Of a stretch of 64,000 nt of DNA, positions 24,920 to 34,960 are shown in pieces. The stretch is from Drouetiella sp036703255. Lineage in GTDB: Bacteria; Cyanobacteriota; Cyanobacteriia; Elainellales; Elainellaceae. Both the position numbers and the translations under genes were made by a program. Within the stretch, counting starts at the first letter, position 1, and each line of letters opens with the position of its first letter. Location of the stretch: the NCBI GenBank assembly GCA_036703255.1, contig DATNPL010000241.1:60389-124388 (forward strand), given 5' to 3'. The notes beneath the pieces were generated by a model that was not told the origin of the DNA, made no database searches, and was given only the letters and a program-made list of their open reading frames with translations.

Positions 24920-25144
24920 CATCGTAACTCTCCTAACAAAATCCAAATCATGAAGCCTCACGCTCTGTGAGGGCGGACTTCATATTTGTTTACATCCCAC
25001 TAAGATAGGGGACGCCGTTGAGCAGAGTCGTCGTTCATCGGGTAGAGATTCTGAGCAAGATAAAGCCTTCTTTAGACTGATGGGCTTAACGGCTAAAGCA
25101 GAGTAAAACGCTCGAACGGGTATGCGAGTCTGTGAAGCTAGACC

Positions 25145-27100
25145 TTAACCTGGTAAAGGATTCCCTAGCCAGAGCCAGCTTTCAAAATCGCTCGATCGCA
25201 TCCCTGTCCCTGAAGGAAATATCAGATCAGTACGGGCTTCGGCAGTGCCTCGGCGGTTGCTGCCCGGTTGCCCTAATGCTTGTCCGTCTAGGTAGAGGCG
25301 ATCGCGTCCCCTTTCGCTCCAGATGACGTTTCCCCGGAGCCTGATCCGCAGCAATAGCCTTTCTTTGAGCAAGAACTCACGCAGACTAGAAATCTCTTGA
25401 CTCACGGGAAACCAGCGAATGGTGTTGGCAGAGACGCTGATGTTGCCGTCGAGAATGAAGCTGGTATCGGCTGTGGTAGTGGGTGAGTTAAAGCCCAGAG
25501 GGGATTCGAGATTAACGGTGAGGGTGGCTGGCGTCACCGTTCTCAGTCCTGCCTCTTGCTGAACAGGTGCAGCATCTAGGGTAATTTCTAATCCATTTTT
25601 GAGTAACTCCTCTAGGGTCAACAGATCATCATTGTCCCAACTGGTGCGGATCACATGCATAGCATTTTGACCCGTCAGGGGTGGAAAGATGAGACGGCAA
25701 TCATTCCGTAGAATCAGCCTTGTTCTGGCCGATCCCAGCAGCGCCAAACGGCAGTAATGGTGCTGAATGCCCAGAGGAGGCTGAGGCACAGGAGCGTTTG
25801 CCTGGTCAGGCCACTCGACGGTGCCTGTTGCCGTGCGTGCCGGGATTAGCCAATAGTCGCCGGGTTTATAGGTGCCGTTGGAAAACTCAACTTCAATGCC
25901 GCCTTCGATCGCCACCCTAGAAGTCGAGATGGCAACGCCTGCCGTTGTAGCAGTGGCTCCGGTCTGATCCCAACGGCGCAGTTGAGGATGGCGGCTGAGA
26001 TCTAGGGCGGCGATCGGCATATCTGAGCGAATGGTGATCGTCCGAGCCGCCGGATCGACTTGCTCAATTTGCACGAGCTGCCCTGACTGACCGCTGAGAT
26101 CTTTGAGATCGTCAATCAGCTCGACCCATTGCCCGTTAGCAAACCCCAAAACTTCATCTAAGCCAACGTCTTGAACGGTGATCGTTTGACCGCTGATGGC
26201 GACGATCGCCGTGACCACTGAGCCGTTGTCGCGCGACCATTTGAAGGTGGTTTTGGCTCCATCACTCTGATGAATTTCGACGCGATAAAGCTGATTTTCG
26301 AGACGCTGATAGCCCGCACTGGGGGGAATCAGGCAAGGACTCTCTGGGGCGGTGGGCGAATCGGTAAAAACGTTGAGTTTGCCGCTGCTGGGGCGAGTCA
26401 GCCTGTCCCATTCGGGCAGTGGGGTGCTGCAAGTTAGGGGCAGAGAGATCGCCGCTATTTCTTGTTCGATCGCCGCCAATTTTTTCTGAACTTCTAGAAT
26501 TTCCTCAAAGCGCTGATTCTCTCGCAGCTTTTGCAGTTCAACTTGCAGCTCTGCCTGTCGCCTTCTTAACGTTTCGAGCTGCCGGGAAGAGTCGGGCAGA
26601 GCGATCGGCAGGAGCTTGACCTGCCAGATTGTTTTGGTGCGGGTGGTGGTGTCGGCTCCGCCTAGGGCGACTTCTCGCAGCAGCGGATCATCTAGGGCGG
26701 TCAGGTGCCGCTGCCACACATCCAGATAGACGACCCAGCCCCCCGGATTGCCCAACAGCTTTTCTTCGGTGGGTAAACCGGCTAAGTCGCTAGTCCAAGG
26801 CAGATCGGGCTGCGATCGATAGTTGAGATCCTGCTCGTTTTCGCAGAGAATGCCGTCAACGTAATAGCGACCTTTGGCGATCGTTAGGGTTTTGCCGTCG
26901 GTGGTGATGGCGAAGCCTGCGGCGTTGAGGGGTGCGCCACAGGAGCCAATGACATCCTGGGTCTGTGTCTCAATCCGGTGCTGATCGATCGATCGCTGTT
27001 CGTTCCAGTCGGCATCGACTTGAACCCGTCCTTGCTGCATCAGCACAGCGCTGTAGTGTTTTTTGGCATCGAAGGTTTGACGACTAAAATCACCCTTCAT
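25145..27100 (-). CDS. DUF6519 baseplate-associated protein, last gene of the CIS operon
   Basis: The 651-residue protein starts MKGDFSRQTFDAKKHYSAVL, followed by QQGRVQVDADWNEQ, the hallmark of DUF6519 proteins that lie in contractile injection system and phage-like loci. Residues about 172-217 form a clear heptad coiled coil (SSRQLETLRRRQAELQ onward). The rest is beta-rich, with QNQLYRVEIH-like and FKWSRDNGSVVTAI motifs. Its place at the end of the locus and the size suggest a baseplate-periphery or anchoring component, since no fibre gene is present; that is inference. AGGAG precedes the ATG at 27100. The 108 bp to the next gene upstream shows no terminator, so co-transcription is likely. 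Confidence 0.75.
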   Translation of the reverse strand: MKGDFSRQTFDAKKHYSAVLMQQGRVQVDADWNEQRSIDQHRIETQTQDVIGSCGAPLNAAGFAITTDGKTLTIAKGRYYVDGILCENEQDLNYRSQPDLPWTSDLAGLPTEEKLLGNPGGWVVYLDVWQRHLTALDDPLLREVALGGADTTTRTKTIWQVKLLPIALPDSSRQLETLRRRQAELQVELQKLRENQRFEEILEVQKKLAAIEQEIAAISLPLTCSTPLPEWDRLTRPSSGKLNVFTDSPTAPESPCLIPPSAGYQRLENQLYRVEIHQSDGAKTTFKWSRDNGSVVTAIVAISGQTITVQDVGLDEVLGFANGQWVELIDDLKDLSGQSGQLVQIEQVDPAARTITIRSDMPIAALDLSRHPQLRRWDQTGATATTAGVAISTSRVAIEGGIEVEFSNGTYKPGDYWLIPARTATGTVEWPDQANAPVPQPPLGIQHHYCRLALLGSARTRLILRNDCRLIFPPLTGQNAMHVIRTSWDNDDLLTLEELLKNGLEITLDAAPVQQEAGLRTVTPATLTVNLESPLGFNSPTTTADTSFILDGNISVSANTIRWFPVSQEISSLREFLLKERLLLRIRLRGNVIWSERGRDRLYLDGQALGQPGSNRRGTAEARTDLIFPSGTGMRSSDFESWLWLGNPLPG

Positions 27101-27208
27101 GGGAGGCTCCTAGGTTTTGGATATGGGATGTTGGAGGTTGAATTTCGCAAGTGGGCAAAGTTAGCGATGCTGGAATTCAAGGAACTTTAACGAGCCTGTC
27201 ACGCGCCT

Positions 27209-29365
27209 TCAGGTGACGTAAAAAATGCCTGCTTCTAGGCCGAAGCGTAGATATTCATCGAGACGCACCCGCAGATTCATCTCTCGCTGTGGCTGATAGA
27301 GGTCATGAAAGGCACCCATTTCGGCTTCATCGTCGGCTCCCTGACGAATTTCAGGGGCGCAGCGGCGGCTGAGTTGTCCGTAACCCGGATCGCCATAGCG
27401 GGTAGAGGTGAACAGAGGAGTTAGCCGAGCTTGAATCGCGTTGCGTTCGGCGGCAGAGAGCAGAGTAAAGGCATTGAGTTGGAGCATGGCCGCGCGCTGC
27501 GTCAACGCCAGTTCGGGTTGACAGCGATAGCGCTGAGCCACTTGAGAGTCAGTTGGCAGATAGCAGAACCGCACACAGCCCTTTTGCCGCCGGATGGCGA
27601 TCGCCTTGCCAACCAAAATGCTGTTGCTGGCTTCTAGGCTGCGGACGGTAGTGCTGCCGAACAGGGTGCTGGTTTGCAGCGTCGTGTCGGCGTGGGTGGC
27701 GATCGCTCCTTCTACAATGCTGTGGCTGATCTGAAGCTGGGGCACTTTTTCGGAGAGGGTGATGGTTCCACAGATGCTATGGGTGAGGCTCAGGGCAAGC
27801 TGGGGATTGGCGTCGGCTAGGATCGCCCCTCTGAAGGTACAGTCTGCAATGTGGAGGCTGCCCAGATTGCCTTCTGCGATCGCCAAGCCTCCTTCCACCA
27901 GCAATCCACTGAGGATGAGCTGCCCCAAAGCCGTAGTCTCTGGCTCGACAAGATGCTGCACCGTCAGATCGCCTTGCAGATGCGGTCGCAGACCCACGGG
28001 CACGAGTCCTGGTAGCCGCTGCTTTTGTCCGGGTAAGTCTGGATGATCGACTTCTAGCCAATCGGCGGCGACGATGAGCAACTGACTCCCGGCAATGAGG
28101 CTGATGCTGGGAAAGGCTTCGGGGTAAGTGCCGTTGTCCAAAATGGCGATGATGCCATTGCTGCCCGAAGGCTGGCTATTCCAGGCAGCGATCGCCTCGC
28201 TGACGCTGGCAAAGATCTGATCGGCAACGGCAGGCTGTGTCTGGCTGACGCCCACCTGCCAAGTGACAGGACGCTGCAACAGCGGCAAAACGGAGGCACT
28301 GCGATCGTAAGAGCCGCCCCCCATCGCGTGACTGAAGCCGTAGGTGTAGGTGACGGCGACCCGTTGCGGTTGGACTCCCAACGGCAGGGTTAATCGTCCC
28401 AAAACCGGATCGATGGCGGCTCGGATGGGGGCTTGCGGTCTGCGCCAGTCGCTTAAGTTGCAGATCTGGAGGTCTTCGGGCTTAACGGCTGTCGGCTCAT
28501 CAAGAAAAACCTGAAAAACATCGGCGCTACTATCTTGAAAGTAGGTTTGGGAGATGGGCTGAGCGGTGGCGATCGCTTCTCGACGGGCTTCTAGGTCTGT
28601 ATATAGCTCACGCCGCGAGAGGGGAGCCGTAAAGTCTTGTGGCTCAGCCTGCGTCAACTCCGGTATGGGCTGAGATTGATGAATTTGAGGCTGATTAAAC
28701 AGCGGTGCATCCAGACCCAGTGGATTGAAAGTGTAGCGACCGTCAGCCGCGATCGCCCTTGCAGTTCCCTGAACCATGCGACATCCCTGCAATCGCCACA
28801 GAAAAACACCGATATTGGGAATGTTGTAGCGACCTTGCTGACTCTCAATCCGGCGAACATCCAGGGTATGCGCGAGGCGATCGAAAGGGGTATTGATCCG
28901 CTCTAGAGACTTCCAGCGTCGCAGATCGGGCGTTTGGGTATGTTGGGGACGGATATGGTTGAGAAACTGCGTCGTGCCCAAGTGCTGAAAGAATTCCACC
29001 ACGGTTGCTTCCCATCCAGTGACATCTTGGGCAAGCTGTGCCAGGACAGAGGTGGTTCCTTTGCGGCGACGATAGCCGATCGTGTTGGCTACTTCGGCAC
29101 GCGGGCTGCTCAGCGTAGCGGTGACGCCATGCAGCGATCGATAGCCAATTAAATCTCCCAGGTAAGGCACCACCCAATCGGCGCAGGTTTCAATGAACTG
29201 ATCCTCATACAGCTGCTCGAGATTCTCGTCTAAGACGGCAATTTGTTGGGCGATCGCCGATAGGACGGCCTTGAGGGGTTCGCCTTGTTCTGCATCTCGA
29301 ATGCGGTAAATATCGGGGAGGAGATCGTAAAGCCGTTGGGTATCGAAGCGTTGGGTGTCACTCAT
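27209..29365 (-). CDS. P2 gpI-like tail protein with probable beta-helix
   Basis: The 718-residue protein has an N-terminal part like P2 gpI/Afp-type baseplate proteins: RLYDLLPDIYRIRDAEQG, then ETCADWVVPYLGDLIGYRSL and VANTIGYRRRKGTTSVLAQL (to about residue 130). The middle ends in RVAVTYTYGFSHAMGGGSYD. Residues about 465-600 are short repeating beta strands (LGQLILSGLLVEGGLAIAEG, LSLTHSICGTITLSEKVPQL, SILVGKAIAI), the look of a right-handed beta-helix. The end returns to baseplate-like sequence (GDPGYGQLSRRCAPEIRQGA). The protein should link the wedge to the baseplate rim; the beta-helix might replace a separate tail fibre. The start at 29365 is by homology; no ribosome site is clear. Confidence 0.77.
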   Translation of the reverse strand: MSDTQRFDTQRLYDLLPDIYRIRDAEQGEPLKAVLSAIAQQIAVLDENLEQLYEDQFIETCADWVVPYLGDLIGYRSLHGVTATLSSPRAEVANTIGYRRRKGTTSVLAQLAQDVTGWEATVVEFFQHLGTTQFLNHIRPQHTQTPDLRRWKSLERINTPFDRLAHTLDVRRIESQQGRYNIPNIGVFLWRLQGCRMVQGTARAIAADGRYTFNPLGLDAPLFNQPQIHQSQPIPELTQAEPQDFTAPLSRRELYTDLEARREAIATAQPISQTYFQDSSADVFQVFLDEPTAVKPEDLQICNLSDWRRPQAPIRAAIDPVLGRLTLPLGVQPQRVAVTYTYGFSHAMGGGSYDRSASVLPLLQRPVTWQVGVSQTQPAVADQIFASVSEAIAAWNSQPSGSNGIIAILDNGTYPEAFPSISLIAGSQLLIVAADWLEVDHPDLPGQKQRLPGLVPVGLRPHLQGDLTVQHLVEPETTALGQLILSGLLVEGGLAIAEGNLGSLHIADCTFRGAILADANPQLALSLTHSICGTITLSEKVPQLQISHSIVEGAIATHADTTLQTSTLFGSTTVRSLEASNSILVGKAIAIRRQKGCVRFCYLPTDSQVAQRYRCQPELALTQRAAMLQLNAFTLLSAAERNAIQARLTPLFTSTRYGDPGYGQLSRRCAPEIRQGADDEAEMGAFHDLYQPQREMNLRVRLDEYLRFGLEAGIFYVT

Positions 29366-29396
29366 GGCGTTACTTTTGTGGGAGGGAGAAGGAGGG

Positions 29397-32033
29397 TTAG
29401 GGCGAGGCTAGGATATGGGCAAGGCTGGCGGGATCAAGGGTGAGGAGTTCAGCAGCGGCGATCGACATTTCGGCTCCGGGTTGGGGAGCTGCCGCAGCTA
29501 AGAGCGGCTGAAGGCTAGGGCTATCCTCAAAGCGATAAAACTGATCCACATCTACGGCAATTACACCCGCGACGGCCTGCATGACGGCAATGACTTGACT
29601 CAGAGCCACGCCTTCACCTAGCGATCGCGCCTCAAAGCTAAACTGACGCTGTAGCTGCTGTCGCACACTCTCTAAAACGAGGTCAGGACGGTAGTCGGCA
29701 TCGATTTTGACTTGAGCAGCCAGCCGAAAAAAGGCCGGACGGTAGGGCTGCACCCGCAAAGGCACATAGGGATCGCCAGATTTCTGCATCTGATCCAGCA
29801 GGTTTTTGTAGAGGGGGCTATTGGGCTGGAGGGGGGTGCCGTTGGCGGCAGCGATCGTGACTAAAACGCCTCGCTGCTGTCCGTTCCAAGTCCAGGTGGC
29901 TAGCGCCTTGGCAATTCCGGCAAAGGCGCGGGCAAAGTCTTCGTAGTCCTGCAATGAGACAATGCGATCGAAAGTCAAGACGGTCAAGGGGGCATTACGT
30001 CGCGCCTGATCTAGCCCTTCCGCATCTTCGGCACCGTCAGCATCTTGAGGATTGATCACGCCTTTAACACCCAGAGGACGGGTCATGAGCAGACTTAACT
30101 GTCCGGCTTTCACCAGCCCGCTCAGCCCGATGCCTTTGCGATAGGTGGCGGTAATATTCTCCTGTCCGCTGGGGGGACGTGCCCCCGTTTGGCCATCTCC
30201 AAAGGCGATCGTAGTTTTGCCCTCTGGACTGATGCGGCTGACGAAAACGCGATCGGGTCCCTGCCCGTACAAGGTCGGCACTTCGTGCCACAGCAGATTA
30301 TTGACCCGCACCTGAAGCGTTGAGGCGCTGCCGCTGGGCGTCGAGGCGCTAACGTAAGTCAGAGGCGGCTGGCGCAGGGAAAACTGCTGATAGGTCTGGC
30401 TAACATCGCCGCTGCCTAGCACTTCTTGCACGGTTTCCCCATGCGTGGCTAGGGCGACATTGGCGTTGATCGTGACGGTAGTGCGGCGGTAGGAATGCAG
30501 CAGGTTTTTGCCTAAGCCGATCTGGGTGCGCCCGTTGATGGTTTGCAAATCAGCGATCGCCATCACTTCACTTTCAACGCTTTTGAGATCGATGCGTTCT
30601 CCAGTCAGGATAGCTTTTTGTCCCAGTTTTAGCTCTGGATAGTAGCCACTCAGTAACAGCGTGCTGCCCTGAATCGGGTCAGGATGGGGTAATTCTGTCA
30701 GCTCTAGCGGTTCACTTTGGACATAAACCGTGGTTTTTCGCAGCAGTGGAAAATTATCGGCATTCCACCATTCGCTATCCAAAGTCAGCACTGTGGTTTT
30801 TCCGCTCATGCCATAATCGGTACGGGGACGGGTATTCACCTGGGTCACTTTACAAATCTTCGGTTCGGAAAAATCAGCGTTGTGAAGGGCAATAAAGCTG
30901 CCGACCGTGATCTCCTCATAGGTGCTATCTAAGGAAATTTTGTTTTTAGCTTCTGTTCCCGCCAAGGGCCATTCTGAGGTCGCCAGCGTGCCGTCGTCAT
31001 TGCGGTTTGGTTTGCCTGTTTCATCATAGGTGAGTCGGGGTGGGGCATTGTAGCCAAAGGGAGCGGCGATCGCCCGGAAGGCAAACACGCCCGTCGGGGT
31101 GGCAGGCTGCGCTAGAGCGGCAATGGCTCCTTTCAACTGGGTGAGATTCCAGCCTTGAAACAGCGCATAGGAAGCTAGGTCACTCTGCTTCCAAGTCTGA
31201 TGGGCGATCGTGCTTTGAATCGTGGTGTTGGTCAACGACTGCGCGGTGAGGGTAAAGGCCGCCGTCGCAGAGGGCAGCAGAAAATACAGCGGCGAGATAG
31301 GCGGCACTTCTAAATCAGCGATCGTCTGCTGCGTGGCGTTGTCTACGCTGACCTGCCGAATCCGCCGAAACGTCTTCTCGGTTTCGGTTAGCAGCAGCAA
31401 GCCTCCCCCAGATTTCAGGCGGGTGTTGTTGCCGACAAACCGAATAGAGGACATTCCTTTAGACACGATCTGGGGCAATGTCTGCTGGGGCTTGAGGGCG
31501 TTCCAGTCTGCCCGCGCCTCGATCGTTTCCACGGTTTCAAAGGTCTGCGCCTGTTCGCCCGGTTGGGGAACGCTTTGCACCTTTGCGCCGCTACCGATCG
31601 TCGTCTGCGGGGTCGCGCCGATGGCATCCTCAAGGGTAAAGGCAAGATGGGTGCTGGCAGCGACGCCGGGACGCAGATCATAGCCGATCAACCTCGCCAA
31701 ATACAGCAGCGACAGCCGTTCTGTGGCGGTACGCAGATAAGACTCATTGGCAATGCGCTCCTGATAAAAGGTCAGCACATCGGCTACGGTTGCCCAGGCA
31801 TCCAGCAGGGCGATCGCCAGATCATCGTCTTCGCGGGTCTTGAGCGGGGAATCTGCCAGACTCGCCAGCAGGCTGTGCTTGAACTGAGGCTGCGTGCCGA
31901 CTCGATAGGCGATCGCCTCCAATCCGGGACGGTTGACGATCTCGACCGGGGTTTGCGCCGTAATGCCTTGGCAGCAGCCGCAGTCGTCTAGCCCTGGGGA
32001 AGCTGAGTCAGTCTGTGAGCGATTTGCGTTCAT
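29397..32033 (-). CDS. Baseplate wedge protein, gp6/J-like (second of two)
   Basis: The 878-residue protein belongs to the large putative baseplate assembly family. DAWATVADVLTFYQERIANE with SYLRTATERLSLLYLARLIG is the helical N-terminal signature; FGDGQTGARPPSGQENITATY and DADGAEDAEGLDQARRNAP precede the J-type core TFDRIVSLQDYEDFARAFAG. The start used is the second of two adjacent ATG codons (32033), five bases after AGGAGGG and overlapping the TGA of the upstream wedge gene. Its partner upstream is of similar size, so the two likely form the wedge heterodimer corresponding to gp6-like pairs (Afp11/Afp12). It is longer than phage J, as is normal in eCIS. Confidence 0.83.
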   Translation of the reverse strand: MNANRSQTDSASPGLDDCGCCQGITAQTPVEIVNRPGLEAIAYRVGTQPQFKHSLLASLADSPLKTREDDDLAIALLDAWATVADVLTFYQERIANESYLRTATERLSLLYLARLIGYDLRPGVAASTHLAFTLEDAIGATPQTTIGSGAKVQSVPQPGEQAQTFETVETIEARADWNALKPQQTLPQIVSKGMSSIRFVGNNTRLKSGGGLLLLTETEKTFRRIRQVSVDNATQQTIADLEVPPISPLYFLLPSATAAFTLTAQSLTNTTIQSTIAHQTWKQSDLASYALFQGWNLTQLKGAIAALAQPATPTGVFAFRAIAAPFGYNAPPRLTYDETGKPNRNDDGTLATSEWPLAGTEAKNKISLDSTYEEITVGSFIALHNADFSEPKICKVTQVNTRPRTDYGMSGKTTVLTLDSEWWNADNFPLLRKTTVYVQSEPLELTELPHPDPIQGSTLLLSGYYPELKLGQKAILTGERIDLKSVESEVMAIADLQTINGRTQIGLGKNLLHSYRRTTVTINANVALATHGETVQEVLGSGDVSQTYQQFSLRQPPLTYVSASTPSGSASTLQVRVNNLLWHEVPTLYGQGPDRVFVSRISPEGKTTIAFGDGQTGARPPSGQENITATYRKGIGLSGLVKAGQLSLLMTRPLGVKGVINPQDADGAEDAEGLDQARRNAPLTVLTFDRIVSLQDYEDFARAFAGIAKALATWTWNGQQRGVLVTIAAANGTPLQPNSPLYKNLLDQMQKSGDPYVPLRVQPYRPAFFRLAAQVKIDADYRPDLVLESVRQQLQRQFSFEARSLGEGVALSQVIAVMQAVAGVIAVDVDQFYRFEDSPSLQPLLAAAAPQPGAEMSIAAAELLTLDPASLAHILASP

Positions 32034-34528
32034 CATTTCCCTCCTGCCATCTTGAGTCGAAACAAACCGCGATCGGGGAAGTTGGGATTGTTTTCGAGGC
32101 GGGCAATCTCAAGTCGTCCCAGATCTAGCCGACCCGACTGGAGTGCCGTGTTGGACGCGCTTCCCTGACGCTGAAACGTGGTGATGCTGACCGAGGCCAC
32201 CCCTGCCACCGATTGCGCTGCGGCGTAGAGACGGCTGAGATAGACCGACTGCCCAAAGGTAAAATGGTCGGGATGAAAGATCCCCCGACGGCGATCGGGC
32301 AAAATCCGGCTGCTAAACAGATCGAGGAGTGCCGCCTTCACCTGACTGCGAAAGTAACCTGGCTGAACGCAGACCCCCATCTCAACCTCTAGCGAGACAT
32401 ACACCGGAGCCTCAATTTCTAAATCATGTCCGGCGAGGCGATAGCGCTCTAGATACTGCCGGAGCTGAGCTTCAAACTCAGGAGTCACCTCGGCTCCACC
32501 CTGACGATCGATCGTCAAAAACACCGTGCGCCAGCTTCCCGTCCAGCGAAAGGTCGCGGCGGCTCGCTGTACCGTGGGAAACCGTCCGGCCACTGTGGCA
32601 TAGTCTGTGGCGGTGACGGCACGTTCTTGGGTGCGAAAGGCGCTGGGGGCACGCTGCCGCACATCTTCGAGGCTCTCTGGATCTCTGCCGCCCTGTGCCG
32701 CTAAGGGATTGCTCACCCGCTTGATCACCTCTGGCGTGATCGCCGGATTGCTGCTGGCTAAATGCACCAGGGTTTCTGCGCCCACATTGCCCGCTTTGCC
32801 GTTGCCGACGCGATAGGTAGCGCTAAAGGTGGTGCCGCTTTCGGGTCGCCGTCCCTGCTGGTCATCGCCAAAGCGGAGAGACACCGCATCCTCAACTTCC
32901 GCTACAAACACGGCAGCCGATCGATCGCTCTTCAACAAATCTGGCTGCGATCGCCAAGTCAACTGCTGGCTCTCTAGACTGCTCCTGAGATCGATCGCGG
33001 GCACAGCTTCCTGTACCGCCCATTGCATTTGAGCGCTGGCCGATAGGCTAGCGGTATAGGCTGCCGCATAGGTGAGCGGAGCCGATCGCAGCTTTGGGCG
33101 AAAGCGCGGCAAGACCGGAATATTGGGGGAGGGGCTACAGCGATCGCCCCCGGCAAGGGGCAGCTTAAACAGGGTTGGGGCGGGGACTGTGCCAAGTGGC
33201 TCTTGGGCGATCGTCAAACCGTGATCGGCCAGAACAATGTTGCCCCATGCCACGCTGACCGCAAGGCTGTCGTTTTGCCGCTCGAACGTACCCCGCTCAG
33301 AAATGCAGAGGGGAAAGGGCAGGGCATCTTCGCTCGACCAGGCAATCTCGGTGATAGGTAGCGGCTGACTCTCTTCACCCTCGGCGGCTGGCTGAAGATA
33401 CAGGGGGTCGCCTCCTAAACTCACGTTCGTCAGGCGCACCGCCCAGCGATGGCTAGGATCGGCATCGGCAGGCCGCCCGGTTTTTGCCCCCCGGACTTCT
33501 GCAAAAATCAGGACATCGCCGCGCTGCAAATGGGAAAAATGTCCTTGCAGGGTTGCCTGAGTTGCGCCTTGAGGCAAACAGCAGCGTGTGTCGCCCCAGG
33601 TGTAGAAGTTCATCTCGTTATGCGCCGAGTAGAGGGTGATGTCATGTAGGGGTTCAAAGACTTCTGGCCGATCGCCTGCAACAATCTGCGGCAAGCGATC
33701 GTTATCTAGCCAAGCATCATCCTGCACGCGGGTGAGAAATCGGGTGCGAATATCATTCGCCTGCCTAGCTAAGGTCACTTGATCAATCGTTATCTGAATC
33801 TGTATCCAAACTCTGGCATTGCAGCCCTCATGCATGATGTAATCCACCAGGCGGGCATGTCGCCGTACCGAAACGCGGCGGCGGGCAGTATCCAGATAGG
33901 CTTCTGTGGCGATCGCATCTTGTTGATAGCTCAGGTAATCGCCCACATAGGCCAAGAGTTCAACAAGGGTAATGCCTAGATCAGCAGCGTTGCGCTCTTG
34001 CCACTGCGGCATCAACAGCGCCATGCGATCGAGCATGAGCTGACGAAAGCTGGCGTAGTCTTTGGCGAGGTAATTAATGTCAGGTTGGGCTGCGCCCTCT
34101 GGCAGACAGGGCTGCGACTCTTCGCAGTCAAATTCGCTAGGGCACTCTACTTTAAAGGAGAAATCGACCGATCGCAGCAGCGGATCAAAGCCTGCCAGAC
34201 TGTCGGTATTGGCAGCAATCAGATGCAGCGTGTAGGTGGAAAAATCGCCCCATTGGTTGACCCGCACCCGCACCACCTTGGAGTCTGGGAACGTTGTTAC
34301 CTGCGTAACTTGAATCTGACGAATCCGATCGCCCCCGGCAATCTGAATATTGCCCTGCGTCAGGGTAACGCTCTCTAGAGGCTTGAGCAAATAGACCAGC
34401 AGCACCCGTTGGCGATCGGCAGGATTTGCGGCACTGCTATCCACGACTTCGAGATAGTCGATCCCGTTGAGGTGAGCCGACTCCAGCACCGCACTGCGCC
34501 GCTGCCGATCACAGCAGAAATATTGCAT
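32033..34528 (-). CDS. Baseplate wedge protein, gp6/J-like (first of two)
   Basis: The 831-residue protein starts MQYFCCDRQRRSAVLESAHL at 34528, preceded by GAGGAGGGGG. An upstream start at 34588 would bury that site. The N-terminal region INYLAKDYASFRQLMLDRMA and VGDYLSYQQDAIATEAYLDT is the conserved helix pair of the family. FGDDQQGRRPESGTTFSATY and the core RVSNPLAAQGGRDPESLEDV, then TDYATVAGRFPTVQRAAATF, match J/gp47-type wedge proteins. One base separates it from the gp25 gene and it overlaps the next wedge gene, so expression is coupled. It should form the baseplate wedge around the hub. Confidence 0.85.
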   Translation of the reverse strand: MQYFCCDRQRRSAVLESAHLNGIDYLEVVDSSAANPADRQRVLLVYLLKPLESVTLTQGNIQIAGGDRIRQIQVTQVTTFPDSKVVRVRVNQWGDFSTYTLHLIAANTDSLAGFDPLLRSVDFSFKVECPSEFDCEESQPCLPEGAAQPDINYLAKDYASFRQLMLDRMALLMPQWQERNAADLGITLVELLAYVGDYLSYQQDAIATEAYLDTARRRVSVRRHARLVDYIMHEGCNARVWIQIQITIDQVTLARQANDIRTRFLTRVQDDAWLDNDRLPQIVAGDRPEVFEPLHDITLYSAHNEMNFYTWGDTRCCLPQGATQATLQGHFSHLQRGDVLIFAEVRGAKTGRPADADPSHRWAVRLTNVSLGGDPLYLQPAAEGEESQPLPITEIAWSSEDALPFPLCISERGTFERQNDSLAVSVAWGNIVLADHGLTIAQEPLGTVPAPTLFKLPLAGGDRCSPSPNIPVLPRFRPKLRSAPLTYAAAYTASLSASAQMQWAVQEAVPAIDLRSSLESQQLTWRSQPDLLKSDRSAAVFVAEVEDAVSLRFGDDQQGRRPESGTTFSATYRVGNGKAGNVGAETLVHLASSNPAITPEVIKRVSNPLAAQGGRDPESLEDVRQRAPSAFRTQERAVTATDYATVAGRFPTVQRAAATFRWTGSWRTVFLTIDRQGGAEVTPEFEAQLRQYLERYRLAGHDLEIEAPVYVSLEVEMGVCVQPGYFRSQVKAALLDLFSSRILPDRRRGIFHPDHFTFGQSVYLSRLYAAAQSVAGVASVSITTFQRQGSASNTALQSGRLDLGRLEIARLENNPNFPDRGLFRLKMAGGK

Positions 34529-34529
34529 G

Positions 34530-34892
34530 TTATCCCCCTCCTCGCGTAAACTGAGCCACCTGCCGCTGTTGCGATCGCCGCACCACATACTGCACAGTGA
34601 CGGCTAAGGTGCTGTTGTCATGGTTCACCTCAACGGCCTCCACCAAAATCAAGTTGCCTAACCACTGCTGCAATGCACTATGCACCGTCACCTGAGTAGC
34701 CGCCGCCAGAGTGTCGCTGTTGGGGGCAAACACCAGCTGCATTAAGCCACTGCCAAAGGTGGGACGGTTGACCCGTTCGCCCGGTGATGTGAACAACACT
34801 TGCTCAATCAAATCTCGAATGTGGGTATCGGTATCCGCGATTGCCGTTCGCCCCCGCGCATCGATTTGGAACGGAAATTTAAAGTGAGGCAT
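34530..34892 (-). CDS. gp25/W-like baseplate protein
   Basis: The 120-residue protein is a GPW/gp25 (lysozyme-like fold) member: GRTAIADTDTHIRDLIEQVL, then FTSPGERVNRPTFGSGLMQL is the diagnostic central motif including the EPR-like segment as ERV-RP-FG. It joins sheath start to wedge in T4, P2 and eCIS baseplates. The start at ATG 34892 (MPHFKFPF) is preferred; a TTG three codons upstream is also in frame. The stop at 34530 lies one base before the wedge gene's start codon. Length is normal. Confidence 0.88.
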   Translation of the reverse strand: MPHFKFPFQIDARGRTAIADTDTHIRDLIEQVLFTSPGERVNRPTFGSGLMQLVFAPNSDTLAAATQVTVHSALQQWLGNLILVEAVEVNHDNSTLAVTVQYVVRRSQQRQVAQFTRGGG

Positions 34893-34901
34893 AAAGCGCA
34901 A

Positions 34902-34943
34902 TTTTAGAGATTGGATTTTAGAAGCTAGATTTTAGAAATTGAA
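34902..34943. repeat. Three 14-bp tandem units in a CIS spacer
   Basis: Units 34902-34915, 34916-34929 and 34930-34943 each start TTTTAGA and end in a variable heptamer (GATTGGA, AGCTAGA, AATTGAA). They fill most of the 68-bp gap between the gp25 and PAAR-like genes. Heptamer-based tandem repeats are a known class of cyanobacterial intergenic repeat. Confidence 0.55.
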
Positions 34944-34960
34944 CGAGTCTGGCACTGGCG

